From positions 1 through 64,000 of the forward strand of contig VGVG01000003.1 of assembly GCA_016874055.1 (NCBI GenBank): 64,000 nt of DNA. The letters run 5' to 3'. Below, piece by piece: positions 19,978 through 29,834 of this stretch. Below the pieces are notes generated by a model that was given only the letters and a program-made list of their open reading frames with translations, made no database searches and had not been told where the DNA came from. The translations under genes were made by a program, and so were the position numbers. How positions within the stretch are numbered: the first letter of the stretch is position 1; every line of letters begins with the position of its first letter. Origin of the DNA: Gammaproteobacteria bacterium. GTDB taxonomy: Bacteria; Pseudomonadota; Gammaproteobacteria; Steroidobacterales; Steroidobacteraceae.

Positions 19978-21422
19978 GTGAAGATATTTCACGTTTACCC
20001 GTCGCGCGTCGCAACGGGCAGGGTCGGCTGCGTGTCGATACCTCGGCGCTGTTCAAGATCGCTGCGCCCCTTATGGTGACAAATGCGATCCAGGCGTTCC
20101 TCAACCTGACGGATACCTGGTTCATCGGGCGTCTGTCGACGGACGCGGTCGCAGCGATGGGTGCGATTTATTGGCTTATGTCATGCGCCATTTTCGTATT
20201 GGGTGGCGTGGGACTGGCGACCCAGTCTTTCGTATCGCAGGCCGACGGGGCTGGGCGGCGCGCGCGGGCGTCGCAGTGTCTATGGAACACGATGTGGGCT
20301 TCGTTAGCAGCGTTGCCACTTTTTCTTACAGCGGCTTTTGCGGGTGGTCCGATTCTGGTGCTCTTCAATCTCGACCAGACGATCCGTAGTCTCGCCGAAG
20401 CGTATTGGGAACCGCGCCTTGCGGGGGCGTTCCTCGGCGCGATGAGTTGGGGTTTGGTCAGCTTCTTCAACGGGATCGGAGCGACTCGACTGACCTTCAT
20501 CGTGGCCGTTGTCACAACATTCGCCAACGTTCCGGCAAATCAATTTTTCATGTTTTGGCTCGATATGGGTATGGCGGGTGCCGCATGGGGAACTAACCTC
20601 GCGCAGCTTATCGGTCTACTTGTCGGCGTGGGCTTATTGTTTCGTGATGATCTCGCTTGGCGGTATAAAACCTTTTTGACCTGGCGTCCTCGGCTCTCGA
20701 TGATTCGCCGTCAACTTGCGGTGGGTTTTCCGGTCGGTGTGATGTATGGGGCCGATGTACTCGGCGTAGCTTTGATGCAGTTGATGGTGACGCAAGTTGG
20801 TAAGGTCGGTGCTGCGGCCACACAGATTGTCATCATGCTGACATCTATCGCCTACATGCCGGCACTCGGACTGGCGTCGGCGGGCACGACAGTCGTCGGC
20901 CAGGCGATCGGGGCGGGTGATCGGGAGTGGGCGATGCGGGTCGGTACATTCGTCGCCCGGTCGTGCTCGATTCTCATGCTATCGGTGGCTGTGTTTCTGC
21001 TTGTGGTCGGCCCGTGGTTGATGCCGCTCTTCATCAATTCTGCCGATGTCGATGCAGCCGCGGTGGTTTCGATGTCGCTTGTCTTGTTACTGCCTGCCGC
21101 GTGCTACCAGATGTTCGATGGTCTTTATTTTGGTTCAAGTTTCGCGCTACGTGCCGCGGGGGATACGAGCGTCCCGGCGGGCGTGGCGATCGTATTGTCC
21201 TGGTCGATCTTCGTTCCGCTTTCGCATCTGCTGATCTTTGATGTGCAAGGCGCATGGATCTCAGGACTGCCACAGCTTGGTCTTGGTGCGCTCGGTGGTT
21301 GGCTTGCGTTGATGAGCTACGCCATGTTGCTCGGAACGGTTATGTACTTGCGATGGCGCAGCGGGCGTTGGCAGCAAATCAATATCTGGAGCGCGCGAGG
21401 TGTCGCCAGCGACGGATCATGA
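19974..21422 (+). CDS. MATE family efflux transporter
   Basis: LFKIAAPLMVTNAIQAFLNLTDTWFIGRL; 12-TM MATE pattern; GTG start overlapping the previous stop. Confidence 0.9.
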   Translation: MSEDISRLPVARRNGQGRLRVDTSALFKIAAPLMVTNAIQAFLNLTDTWFIGRLSTDAVAAMGAIYWLMSCAIFVLGGVGLATQSFVSQADGAGRRARASQCLWNTMWASLAALPLFLTAAFAGGPILVLFNLDQTIRSLAEAYWEPRLAGAFLGAMSWGLVSFFNGIGATRLTFIVAVVTTFANVPANQFFMFWLDMGMAGAAWGTNLAQLIGLLVGVGLLFRDDLAWRYKTFLTWRPRLSMIRRQLAVGFPVGVMYGADVLGVALMQLMVTQVGKVGAAATQIVIMLTSIAYMPALGLASAGTTVVGQAIGAGDREWAMRVGTFVARSCSILMLSVAVFLLVVGPWLMPLFINSADVDAAAVVSMSLVLLLPAACYQMFDGLYFGSSFALRAAGDTSVPAGVAIVLSWSIFVPLSHLLIFDVQGAWISGLPQLGLGALGGWLALMSYAMLLGTVMYLRWRSGRWQQINIWSARGVASDGS

Positions 21423-21963
21423 TCCATCCGCCGATCATTCCGCCAAGGTGTGCGAAATGCGCAATCCCGGCTGAGGTGCCGGTCACACCGAGGTAAAGTT
21501 CAAGTCCAGCAAAGAAAACGGCGAACAACCACGCTGGCATTGGGATGGGCGGAATAAGGGGTACGACTTTTCGACGCGGAAACATCATTGCAAAGCCGAG
21601 CAGCAGGCCATAGATTCCGCCTGATGCGCCGACCGTTGGCGCGACCTCGCCAATCGAGGCCGTAACGGCTACTTGCGTAAGTCCTGCAGCGAGAACGCTC
21701 ACAAAGTAAAAGACGAACAGCCTCCGGACGCCCCAATATTGCTCGAGCTCGTTGCCGAAGGAAACCAGACCGATCATGTTGAAGGCGATGTGCGTAAACC
21801 CACCGTGTAAAAATGCGTAGGTCACGAGCTGCCACGGCTGAAAGTTGCTGGCGAGCGGCCAGAGTGCAAATTGATCAATCAGCGATGGCACCCACCACTG
21901 TAGTCCGAAGACGGCGATGTTGGCGATCAGCAGTAGACGGATGGCAGGCTCAAGTCTCGGCAT
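21379..21963 (-). CDS. Rhomboid family intramembrane serine protease
   Basis: LHGGFTHIAFNMIGL, GASGGIYGLLLGF (Ser), AHFAHLGGMIGGW (His). Confidence 0.93.
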   Translation of the reverse strand: MPRLEPAIRLLLIANIAVFGLQWWVPSLIDQFALWPLASNFQPWQLVTYAFLHGGFTHIAFNMIGLVSFGNELEQYWGVRRLFVFYFVSVLAAGLTQVAVTASIGEVAPTVGASGGIYGLLLGFAMMFPRRKVVPLIPPIPMPAWLFAVFFAGLELYLGVTGTSAGIAHFAHLGGMIGGWIMIRRWRHLARSRY

Positions 21964-22766
21964 TAATGTTCGTCCAGCCAATCGAAAAGACGGTTACAGA
22001 ACCTTATTTTCTGAGATTTTCCGGCGACCACGTGTGCGAGATCGTCCCAAGTCTCACCGATAGCACCTGGAATGGCTTTTTCGATTGGAACTGTGGTGCG
22101 TGGGCTCGTTACGATGTCGAGCGCAGCATGGATGACAAGGGTGGGGCATCTCACACCGTGAAGACGACTCTTCGACTCGAAACCGAGACAGGCATCGACA
22201 AGTCGAGCGTGAGCTATATATCGGCCGTTGAGTTCCTTCCACCCGCCTTGGGGTCCGAGAAGCTTCTCGTGATTTTCAATGTAGTACTCGGGCGTGAAGG
22301 ACATCAGTGTGACGAGTTTCTGGAAAGCGGCGAACCCGGCGTCACGATGAATGTCACGGAACATCTCGAGTTGGCCACGTAGAAAAAGGTCGACTTCGCA
22401 CCAGGCTCCGGTATTGAGCATGCTGCGTGCTAGGTCGGGTCTGCAGATAGCGATTTCCTGAGCGACGCAGGCGCCCATTCCAACGAGACCGACCAAATGA
22501 ACGTTACGTACCCCGAGATGATCAAGCAAGCCGATCGCATCGTCGGCATGTAAGGCCATTCGTGGTGGAACAGTCAGATTGTCGGTCGAGTCGCAGATCC
22601 CGCGATAGTCAAAGATGATGACTTGATATCGATCGGTTAGACCGCGTGCCAGATGGTGGTGGTTATCATGACAAAACGTTCCCCATCCGCCCATACAAAG
22701 AATCGGCTCACCTTTGCCGAGTATTTCGTAATACATGTCATGGTGATTTATGTGCGCGGTGGGCAT
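21963..22766 (-). CDS. Alpha/beta-hydrolase-fold protein with an unusual nucleophile region
   Basis: VIIFDYRGICDST, RNVHLVGLVGMGACVAQEIA, LVIHAALDIVTSP, DLAHVVAG fit the alpha/beta-hydrolase order. Confidence 0.8.
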   Translation of the reverse strand: MPTAHINHHDMYYEILGKGEPILCMGGWGTFCHDNHHHLARGLTDRYQVIIFDYRGICDSTDNLTVPPRMALHADDAIGLLDHLGVRNVHLVGLVGMGACVAQEIAICRPDLARSMLNTGAWCEVDLFLRGQLEMFRDIHRDAGFAAFQKLVTLMSFTPEYYIENHEKLLGPQGGWKELNGRYIAHARLVDACLGFESKSRLHGVRCPTLVIHAALDIVTSPRTTVPIEKAIPGAIGETWDDLAHVVAGKSQKIRFCNRLFDWLDEH

Positions 22767-22792
22767 CGTGGAATCTCTTGTGTAAATGAATC

Positions 22793-23437
22793 TTACGAGG
22801 GGACGGATAAACCGCGCTGCACCGCCGGGCGAACCGCGATGGTGGACGCCCAGCGTGCAATGTTCGGATATCCATCAAGAGTGCCTGGAAAGCGCTGCAT
22901 GGACACCGCTGCAACGGGGTAGGCGAGTATGTCCGCAATGCTGTATTGCGCTCCAGCGAGATGAGTGGTGCTCGCGAGCTGGTCATCCATTACTTTGATG
23001 AGTCTCGCACATAGCCGATCGTAAAACGCGATAGCCCACGGCTGTTTTTCTTTAGCAACCACGTTAAACACGAATTGTCCGCTGTAAGCGGGAGAGAGAT
23101 CGCTCGAGATGATCCCCATCCACTCTATGACTTTCGCGCGCTCACGTACGTTCGTGGGCATGAAGCGCCCGGACTTCTCGGCAAGGTATTGAAGGATGGC
23201 CGCCGAACCATAAACGGGCAGGGGCTCGCCGTCGACGTCGTGGTCCACGATTACGGGTAAGCGCCCAACGCGATTGAGAGCCAGTAGCTCGGGTTTGAGA
23301 TTCTCGCCTTTCGGCAAATCGTAGGAGACCACGCGATAGGGGAGCGCCAGCTCTTCGAGCATGATCGAGACCTTGTAGCCGTTTGCGGTCGAAACTGTGT
23401 GAAGATCAATAACCAGTTGTTCCGAATCATGACGCAC
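22793..23437 (-). CDS. Glutathione S-transferase family protein
   Basis: TANGYKVSIMLEELALPYRVVSYDL, NRVGRLPVIVD, YGSAAILQYLAEKSGRFMP. Confidence 0.88.
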   Translation of the reverse strand: MRHDSEQLVIDLHTVSTANGYKVSIMLEELALPYRVVSYDLPKGENLKPELLALNRVGRLPVIVDHDVDGEPLPVYGSAAILQYLAEKSGRFMPTNVRERAKVIEWMGIISSDLSPAYSGQFVFNVVAKEKQPWAIAFYDRLCARLIKVMDDQLASTTHLAGAQYSIADILAYPVAAVSMQRFPGTLDGYPNIARWASTIAVRPAVQRGLSVPS

Positions 23438-24932
23438 CGTATCGATGCATCGTCACCGGATCGATCGGAATGATGGTCGACTTCAGTTCCGTAAAGAACT
23501 CGAGGCTCGACTGCGGACCGTCCCGACCGATTCCCGATTCTTTGTAGCCCCCGAATGGCGCACGCAATTCACGCATCATGGGCGTATTCACCCAAACGGT
23601 ACCGGCGCGAATATCCCGTGAGCAGCGCATCACGGTGTTTAAATCTTCCGACCATACGTAGCTGACGAGACCGAACTTAGAATCGTTCGCGATTCGGATA
23701 GCTTCGTCAAGGGTATCGAAGGTAAGAAAGGTCGCAAATGGACCAAAAATTTCTTCTTTGCAGACGCGGGTATCGTTGGAAGGTACCATCACGGCGGTCG
23801 GCTCCATGAACCATCCTTTTTGGTGGGCGGCTGACCGCTGACCGCCGGTCAGTAATGTGGCTCCGTCGGCGTGGGCGACTCCTACAAACGACAGGACACG
23901 CTCGAGATGGGCGCGAAAGGCGAGCGGGCCGATCTCGGTATTATCGAGCATGGGATCGCCGATACGGATTTTCTTTGTCCGAGCCACGAAGCGCCCGATC
24001 AGTGCATCGGCAATTCCACGCTGAACCAGAATGCGAGACCCCGCGAGACATTGTTGGCCGTTGTTACCGAAAATACCCACGAGCGCGCCGTCAAGAGCGC
24101 GCTCGACGTCCGCGGTATCGAAGATGATATTGGCCGATTTCCCGCCAAGCTCAAGCGCAACAGGCTTAAGCTGACGTCCCGCCGTCTCAGCAATTGCGCG
24201 GCCGGTTGCTGTGCCGCCGGTAAACCCGACCATATCAATACCGGGATGTGAGATCAGCGCGTTGCCCGTGACTGCGCCACGACCGTTGACCAAATTGACG
24301 ACGCCAGACGGAAGGCCAGCTTCGTGGAAGATTTCGACCATACGACGAACGGAGATCGGCGTGAATTCCGAGGGCTTAAGGACACAGGTATTACCCCATG
24401 CGATACAGCTCGCAACACGCATCGAGGAGAGCGCGAGCGGCGCGTTCCAAGGAGAGATACAGCCGGCAACGCCTTTGGGTTCTCGAGTGACATAGGTCAG
24501 ATAGCCTGCTGTCTGCGTATAAGTTTCGCCGTTAACATTGCTTGCGACCTCAGCAAAAAACTCAAAGTTACGCGCCATGCGCTGTACGTGAATTCGAACG
24601 CTTTGCAGCGGTAGTCCGCTGTTCAGGCATTCGAGGTAGGCAAGCTCCTCCGCATTTTTTCTAAGGTGGTCGCGGATGGCATAAAGAATGTCCTTGCGCT
24701 GGTTGATGTCCATGCGCGACCATATCCCGGAATCGAAGGCGCGCCGCGCCGATCGGACAGCAGCATCGACCTCATCGGGATCGGCTTCGTGCAAACGACT
24801 GATTGACTCCTCGGTGGCAGGATTTATTACGTCGATCTGAAAACCATTGGATTTAGGCGGAACCGACTCGCCGTCGATCAGGCTGGTAACTCGTGGGGAG
24901 ACCGGGAATGTTCGGGTAAAAGATAGCGTCAT
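23427..24932 (-). CDS. Aldehyde dehydrogenase family protein
   Basis: VALELGGKSANIIFDTADVERAL, GNNGQQCLAGSRILVQ (catalytic Cys), EEIFGPFATFLTFD. Confidence 0.93.
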   Translation of the reverse strand: MTLSFTRTFPVSPRVTSLIDGESVPPKSNGFQIDVINPATEESISRLHEADPDEVDAAVRSARRAFDSGIWSRMDINQRKDILYAIRDHLRKNAEELAYLECLNSGLPLQSVRIHVQRMARNFEFFAEVASNVNGETYTQTAGYLTYVTREPKGVAGCISPWNAPLALSSMRVASCIAWGNTCVLKPSEFTPISVRRMVEIFHEAGLPSGVVNLVNGRGAVTGNALISHPGIDMVGFTGGTATGRAIAETAGRQLKPVALELGGKSANIIFDTADVERALDGALVGIFGNNGQQCLAGSRILVQRGIADALIGRFVARTKKIRIGDPMLDNTEIGPLAFRAHLERVLSFVGVAHADGATLLTGGQRSAAHQKGWFMEPTAVMVPSNDTRVCKEEIFGPFATFLTFDTLDEAIRIANDSKFGLVSYVWSEDLNTVMRCSRDIRAGTVWVNTPMMRELRAPFGGYKESGIGRDGPQSSLEFFTELKSTIIPIDPVTMHRYGAS

Positions 24933-24976
24933 GTGGGGCACACTGCAGCGCAACAAGAGACCATAATAACTGGGTC

Positions 24977-26365
24977 ATGAAAGACTTAAGAACCTTTTTA
25001 GCAGATCAGTCTGCGGCTGTGTGGGAGCTGCCCGGGTCCGTTTCGCTGCGCTATGAGCTCACGGCGTTACAGCATGCGTTGGACACGGCGCGTCGGTACC
25101 CAATTCTCGTTGCGCACCGGGTGTGCTCTTTGGATGGTCAAGCCTCCTTAATTCCAATTGTCACAAACCTCACGGCAAGTCGTGAACTGACGGCACGTGC
25201 TCTTGGAATTCCTGACCACCGTCAAACCGCGCGTTGGTTCGCGGAGCGAACTCGGGTGTCGATTGAGCCCCGTATCGTCAATCGTGCGGAGGCGCGCGTT
25301 CAGGAAATCGTATTGCGCGGTTCCGAAGCCAGTCTGCACGCCTTACCGATACTGACGCAGCACGAGCACGAGCCGGGTCCGTATCTCACGGCAGCACACG
25401 CGACTACATTTGAGTTGGACTCGGGCACCGATAACACGGCCATTCAACGGTGCTACGTATTTGCAGAGCGGCGTATGAGTTGGTTTCCGTATCCGGCATC
25501 TCACAATGCGCAGAACCTCAAAAAATTTCGTGCGCGTGGTGAGCGTGTGCCGGTGGCGTTCTGGATCGGTCACCATCCGGCGGTGTTGCTCGGTACGCAA
25601 GCGAAACTCAACTATCCGGAAAGTCATTGGGCGGCCGCTGGCGGCGTTCTCGGCGAGCCGCTGCGTCTCGTACCGTCCATTATGCATGGCGAGAAAATCA
25701 TGGTACCGGCCGATGCAGAAATCGTCATCGAGGGTTTTGTCGCTCCTGATGAGTTCGTTGACGACGGGCCTTTCGGCGAGTACACGGGATATCTCGGCGG
25801 TAAGGTGCGGGCGCCTCTTGTTGAAGTTGAATGTATCACTCGCCGGAAAGATGCGATGTACCATGACTACGGCTCAGGACTTACCGATATGCTGGTACCC
25901 GATAACATGGCGATGGAGGGTAAGCTCTACGAACTCGTGAAAAGCGTCGCGCCGTCGCTCGTCAATGTATACGTCCCGGCTGAGGGGCGGCGTTTCCATG
26001 CGTATTTGCAGCTTCATAATTCCGCGCCGGGCGAAGCGCGCGACGCACTGGCTGCGGCATTGAATTACCGTCGGACAAAGACGGTCGTAGCCGTAGATTC
26101 GAATACCGATATTTTCGATATCGATTCAATTCTCTGGGCGATTGCCACTCGAGTGCGTTGGGATCGTGATCTGCTGCGCCTAGACGGTTTGGTGGGTTCC
26201 AGTCTCGATCCCTCCTTGCCGGAGGGGGTCTCCTCGTTGACCAAGCTGGGTATCAACGCCTCGGGCGCGGTTACTGCAAGCGTGGCGACGGTACCACAGG
26301 CCGCGAGGCGTCGCGCCCTTGACTGGCTGAATGGGGCGCGTAATAACGGCTGGCCGCAAAACTGA
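24977..26365 (+). CDS. UbiD-family decarboxylase
   Basis: EIVIEGFVAPDEFVDDGPFGEYTGYLGG and MYHDYGSG are UbiD-family signatures. Confidence 0.9.
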   Translation: MKDLRTFLADQSAAVWELPGSVSLRYELTALQHALDTARRYPILVAHRVCSLDGQASLIPIVTNLTASRELTARALGIPDHRQTARWFAERTRVSIEPRIVNRAEARVQEIVLRGSEASLHALPILTQHEHEPGPYLTAAHATTFELDSGTDNTAIQRCYVFAERRMSWFPYPASHNAQNLKKFRARGERVPVAFWIGHHPAVLLGTQAKLNYPESHWAAAGGVLGEPLRLVPSIMHGEKIMVPADAEIVIEGFVAPDEFVDDGPFGEYTGYLGGKVRAPLVEVECITRRKDAMYHDYGSGLTDMLVPDNMAMEGKLYELVKSVAPSLVNVYVPAEGRRFHAYLQLHNSAPGEARDALAAALNYRRTKTVVAVDSNTDIFDIDSILWAIATRVRWDRDLLRLDGLVGSSLDPSLPEGVSSLTKLGINASGAVTASVATVPQAARRRALDWLNGARNNGWPQN

Positions 26366-26404
26366 CGATCGTATGGTGGTAATTATTAGGGGAGATAAAA
26401 TTTA

Positions 26405-27109
26405 ATGTCCGAATTACTTAATACCGACTCTTTCTTTGCAGCGCTCCAAAATGCTCGTCTCCCGAAGCATGGTGGTGGTCACCCGTTCAGCCGTGCCTGG
26501 GCGGCCGGCGAGTTATCCCGTAAACAGCTCGGCGATTGGGCAATCCAGCATTTTTATTATATTGACCCGATTCCCCAGCAGTTTGCCGCGCTTTACGCGA
26601 GGCTCCCCGATCTCGATGCACGTCAGCATTTACTCGAAAATTTACTCGGCGAGGAAATGCCCGCGTGTCCCGAAAAGCGCCACCCCGATTTACTGCGCAA
26701 ATTTGCGCGCGTCTGCGGAGTGAGTGACGATCGAATAACGGGAGCCGAGCGGGCAAAGCTCATCTTGCCGGGCACAAGGGCGATGCGCGCTTGGATCTGG
26801 GAGCTTGCGACCCTTCGTAGTCTTGGCGAGGCGTGCGCCGGTATCATGGTTGCGCTCGAGGGGCAATTACCTACGCTCTATCCGAAGTACGTTGAGACCA
26901 TGCGCGCTATGGGCTTCTCTGAAGATGATCTTGAGTTTTTCATCGTACATATCGAAAACGATACGGAGCACGCTGACGTCGGTCTTGAGTTAACTGCTCG
27001 ATATTGCACCTCGTGCGCCGAACAGCAGCGAGCGATCGCTGCTGTGCAGGCATCCGCTGAAATGAGATTTGCCATGCTAGATGGCATTAACATATCGGTG
27101 CGCTTGTGA
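26405..27109 (+). CDS. Heme-oxygenase-like (TenA/PqqC superfamily) iron-containing redox protein
   Basis: HPFSRAWAAGELSRKQLGDWAIQHFYYIDPIPQQ, LLENLLGEEMPACPEKRHPDLLRKFARVCG, HIENDTEHADVGLEL: E/H/D ligand pattern of diiron heme-oxygenase-like proteins. Confidence 0.78.
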   Translation: MSELLNTDSFFAALQNARLPKHGGGHPFSRAWAAGELSRKQLGDWAIQHFYYIDPIPQQFAALYARLPDLDARQHLLENLLGEEMPACPEKRHPDLLRKFARVCGVSDDRITGAERAKLILPGTRAMRAWIWELATLRSLGEACAGIMVALEGQLPTLYPKYVETMRAMGFSEDDLEFFIVHIENDTEHADVGLELTARYCTSCAEQQRAIAAVQASAEMRFAMLDGINISVRL

Positions 27110-27834
27110 TCGCAAACGGTTCACCCGTCGCTCTGGTTACCGGAGCGGCAGGTGGGCTGGGTCGGACCGCCGTGGCTCGGTTACGCGAGCGCGGAATGCA
27201 TGTTGTCGCGACTGATCTCGCGCTCGCGGAAATTCCTTGTGGAGCTCCGCTAATGGTCGCGAGTGTTGACGTCACTGACGAGTCTGCAGTGGCTTCCATC
27301 ATCGAGCGGGTACGGTCAGAATATGGCCGCCTCGATCACGTGGTCCACCTCGCCGGCATGGTGGGACAGGGCCCGCTCGGGGACGTCTCGCTCAAAGATT
27401 GGAATAGACTGCTCGAGGTCAATCTCACTTCCGCATTTTTGATAGCTAAAGCTGCGCATGCTGCTCTGCGAGATACGCGTGGAGGGCTGGTGTTGGCATC
27501 CTCCACTAATGGCTTGAACGGTGGCAGTGCGCTATCTGGGCCTGCGTATGCCGTAGCCAAAGCCGGGCTGATTAATTTTGCGCGTTATCTCGCCAAGGAG
27601 TGGGCGTCCGATGGAATTCGGGTCAATTGTCTCGCGCCAGGCCCGATTAAAACACCGATGGTGACGGGACGGTTTTCCTTAGAGGCGCTCGCTGTCCTCA
27701 GGGAGTCTGTTCCTCTCGGGCGGCTTGGAGAGCCAGAGCAGGTGGCCCATGCTATCGACTACTTAACAAGTTCGGAAGCCGGATTCATTACGGGGACGGT
27801 TATGAACATCTCGGGCGGCGTCGTTCTCGACTAG
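27106..27834 (+). CDS. SDR family NAD(P)-dependent oxidoreductase
   Basis: ALVTGAAGGLGRTAVARL (TGxxxGxG), YAVAKAG (YxxxK), GTVMNISGGVVLD. Confidence 0.93.
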   Translation: MIANGSPVALVTGAAGGLGRTAVARLRERGMHVVATDLALAEIPCGAPLMVASVDVTDESAVASIIERVRSEYGRLDHVVHLAGMVGQGPLGDVSLKDWNRLLEVNLTSAFLIAKAAHAALRDTRGGLVLASSTNGLNGGSALSGPAYAVAKAGLINFARYLAKEWASDGIRVNCLAPGPIKTPMVTGRFSLEALAVLRESVPLGRLGEPEQVAHAIDYLTSSEAGFITGTVMNISGGVVLD

Positions 27835-28316
27835 CTACGCCCCGCGAAATCCGACACCCGCCCGTAGCGTAGACGGCCGAGCTAGACCACACCTTGTCGA
27901 GTGTCGCGTTTTGTATATTTGACTCACCTTGATTTATCAAGAACGCCTCGACCGACAGCCGGAAAATGCTGGTTTGAGTAAGAACGTCCGCGTCGATGCT
28001 CCGAAAAATTCGGCTGATGAGTGCAACATCACCGTCCCAAGCGAAGAGCTTAGAGGATAAGGAGGTGGCCGGATGCGCCGACACGAGCGAACCAAAGAAG
28101 GTCGTCCAGGGCTGTGGACGGCTCGCATCGCTGGATTCCGTTGGTCTTAGAATTCACTCTGGCATCTATGGCCTGCTCACATGTCCCTCTCATCCGTCAT
28201 AACAGGAAAGCGATTGGGCGATCGCTGAGTTAGTATTCGCAACAATCCTAATGATGATGTATCCGCCGCTCGATCAGCTACACTCAAATAACTGACCATC
28301 ACGAAGGAGCGAGTCA

Positions 28317-28799
28317 ATGACCATCAAGGTTGGAGAAAAAATGCCCGTGGGTGCTTTCAAAATGATAAGCACTGAGGGTCCCCAAGAATTGTCTACGGAG
28401 GTACTGTTCAGCGGCAAGACAGTCGTTCTGTTCTCGGTACCCGGAGCGTTTACTCCCACGTGCGATGCCAAGCATTTGCCAGGCTATGTACAGCACGCCG
28501 ATGCGCTCAGGGCGAAGGGTATCGATACCATCGCCTGTATTGCTGTCAACGATATGTTTGTTATGAATGCCTGGGGTAAGGCCAGCAACGTTGGCGATAA
28601 GGTGATGATGCTTGCCGACGGCAATGGCGATTATTCGCGCGCGCTCGGATTGGAGCTTGATGCTAGAGGTTTCGGCCTCGGCATGCGCGGCCAGCGATTT
28701 GCTATCATCGTGAAGAATGGTACTGCGGCGCACGTCTTTATAGAAGCGCCGGGTAAGTTCGAGGTGTCCGCTGCTGAGTACGTACTCGGGCGGCTTTGA
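28317..28799 (+). CDS. Peroxiredoxin, Prx5-like (AhpC/TSA)
   Basis: FSVPGAFTPTCDAKHLPGY active site; GQRFAIIVKNGTAAHVFIE. Confidence 0.93.
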   Translation: MTIKVGEKMPVGAFKMISTEGPQELSTEVLFSGKTVVLFSVPGAFTPTCDAKHLPGYVQHADALRAKGIDTIACIAVNDMFVMNAWGKASNVGDKVMMLADGNGDYSRALGLELDARGFGLGMRGQRFAIIVKNGTAAHVFIEAPGKFEVSAAEYVLGRL

Positions 28800-28809
28800 T
28801 TCCTCCGAC

Positions 28810-29826
28810 GTGAAAAGCGGCAACAAACGCATCATTTTTCTGCGTAGTCCTCGGGGGCTCCCTGTCCCTGAGGATTTTGGTATAGACGAGACGGCTATCC
28901 CGCAACCGAACGCGGGTCAGTTTCTGTCGCGGACAGTTTATCTATCCCTCGATCCCTATTATCGCAATGTCATGAAGAACAGCCAGATCTATGCAGATCG
29001 GCTGTCGCCCGGCGATGCCATGGTTGGCGAAACCGTGGCAGAAATCGTGAGCTCGAAACATCTGGATTTCAAAGCGGGCGACGTGGTCGCCGTTCGTAAC
29101 GGCTGGCAGCAGTACGGCCTTAGTGACGGGCAGGGAGTCCGAAAAATTGATCCCTCGGTTGCGCCGATCGCAACGGCGCTTGGAGTTCTTGGTATGCCGG
29201 GACTGACCGGCTATACGGGAACTGTTCATCTCGCGCAGCCGCTGCCGGGGCAGACTTTCGTCGTCTCTGCGTGCACGGGTCCCGTGGGTAGTACGGCGGG
29301 TCAAGTTGCACGCCACATGGGCGCGAGAGTCGTGGGTATTGCCGGTTCAAAAGAAAAATGCACCTTTGCGGTGAGTGAACTGGGCTTCGATGCATGCGTC
29401 GATTATAGAGCGGGTGATTTGCGCGGAGCGCTGAAGGCGGCTTGTCCCAACGGTATCGATGCCTACTTTGACAACGTCGGCGGATCGACACTTGAGGCTG
29501 TGACGCTCAACCTTGCGATGGGTGCGCGTATCGTGCTGTGCGGAATGATAGAAGCTTACAGCATGGATGCCCCGCCGCCCGGTCCCTGGCTCGGGCCCAT
29601 CGTAGGAGCGCGGGCGACTATGAAGGGTTTGGTTGTCTACGACCATATGAACCGGATGCAAGAAATGACCCGAGTGATCGGGCAATGGATCAAGGAGGAC
29701 AGGTTTCGTTGGAGAGAGGACGTGACGGACGGGCTGGAGCACGCGCCGGAGGCGTTTTGCCGCCTTATGCAAGGTCAAAACTTTGGCAAGGCCCTTGTGA
29801 AGGTCGGCCTTGCGCCGAGCCACTAA
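28810..29826 (+). CDS. Zinc-independent NADP-dependent MDR oxidoreductase
   Basis: VYLSLDPYYRNVM, GMPGLTGYTGT, SACTGPVGSTAGQVARHMGARVVGIAGS, DAYFDNVGG. Confidence 0.92.
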   Translation: MKSGNKRIIFLRSPRGLPVPEDFGIDETAIPQPNAGQFLSRTVYLSLDPYYRNVMKNSQIYADRLSPGDAMVGETVAEIVSSKHLDFKAGDVVAVRNGWQQYGLSDGQGVRKIDPSVAPIATALGVLGMPGLTGYTGTVHLAQPLPGQTFVVSACTGPVGSTAGQVARHMGARVVGIAGSKEKCTFAVSELGFDACVDYRAGDLRGALKAACPNGIDAYFDNVGGSTLEAVTLNLAMGARIVLCGMIEAYSMDAPPPGPWLGPIVGARATMKGLVVYDHMNRMQEMTRVIGQWIKEDRFRWREDVTDGLEHAPEAFCRLMQGQNFGKALVKVGLAPSH

Positions 29827-29834
29827 GCGGTTAG

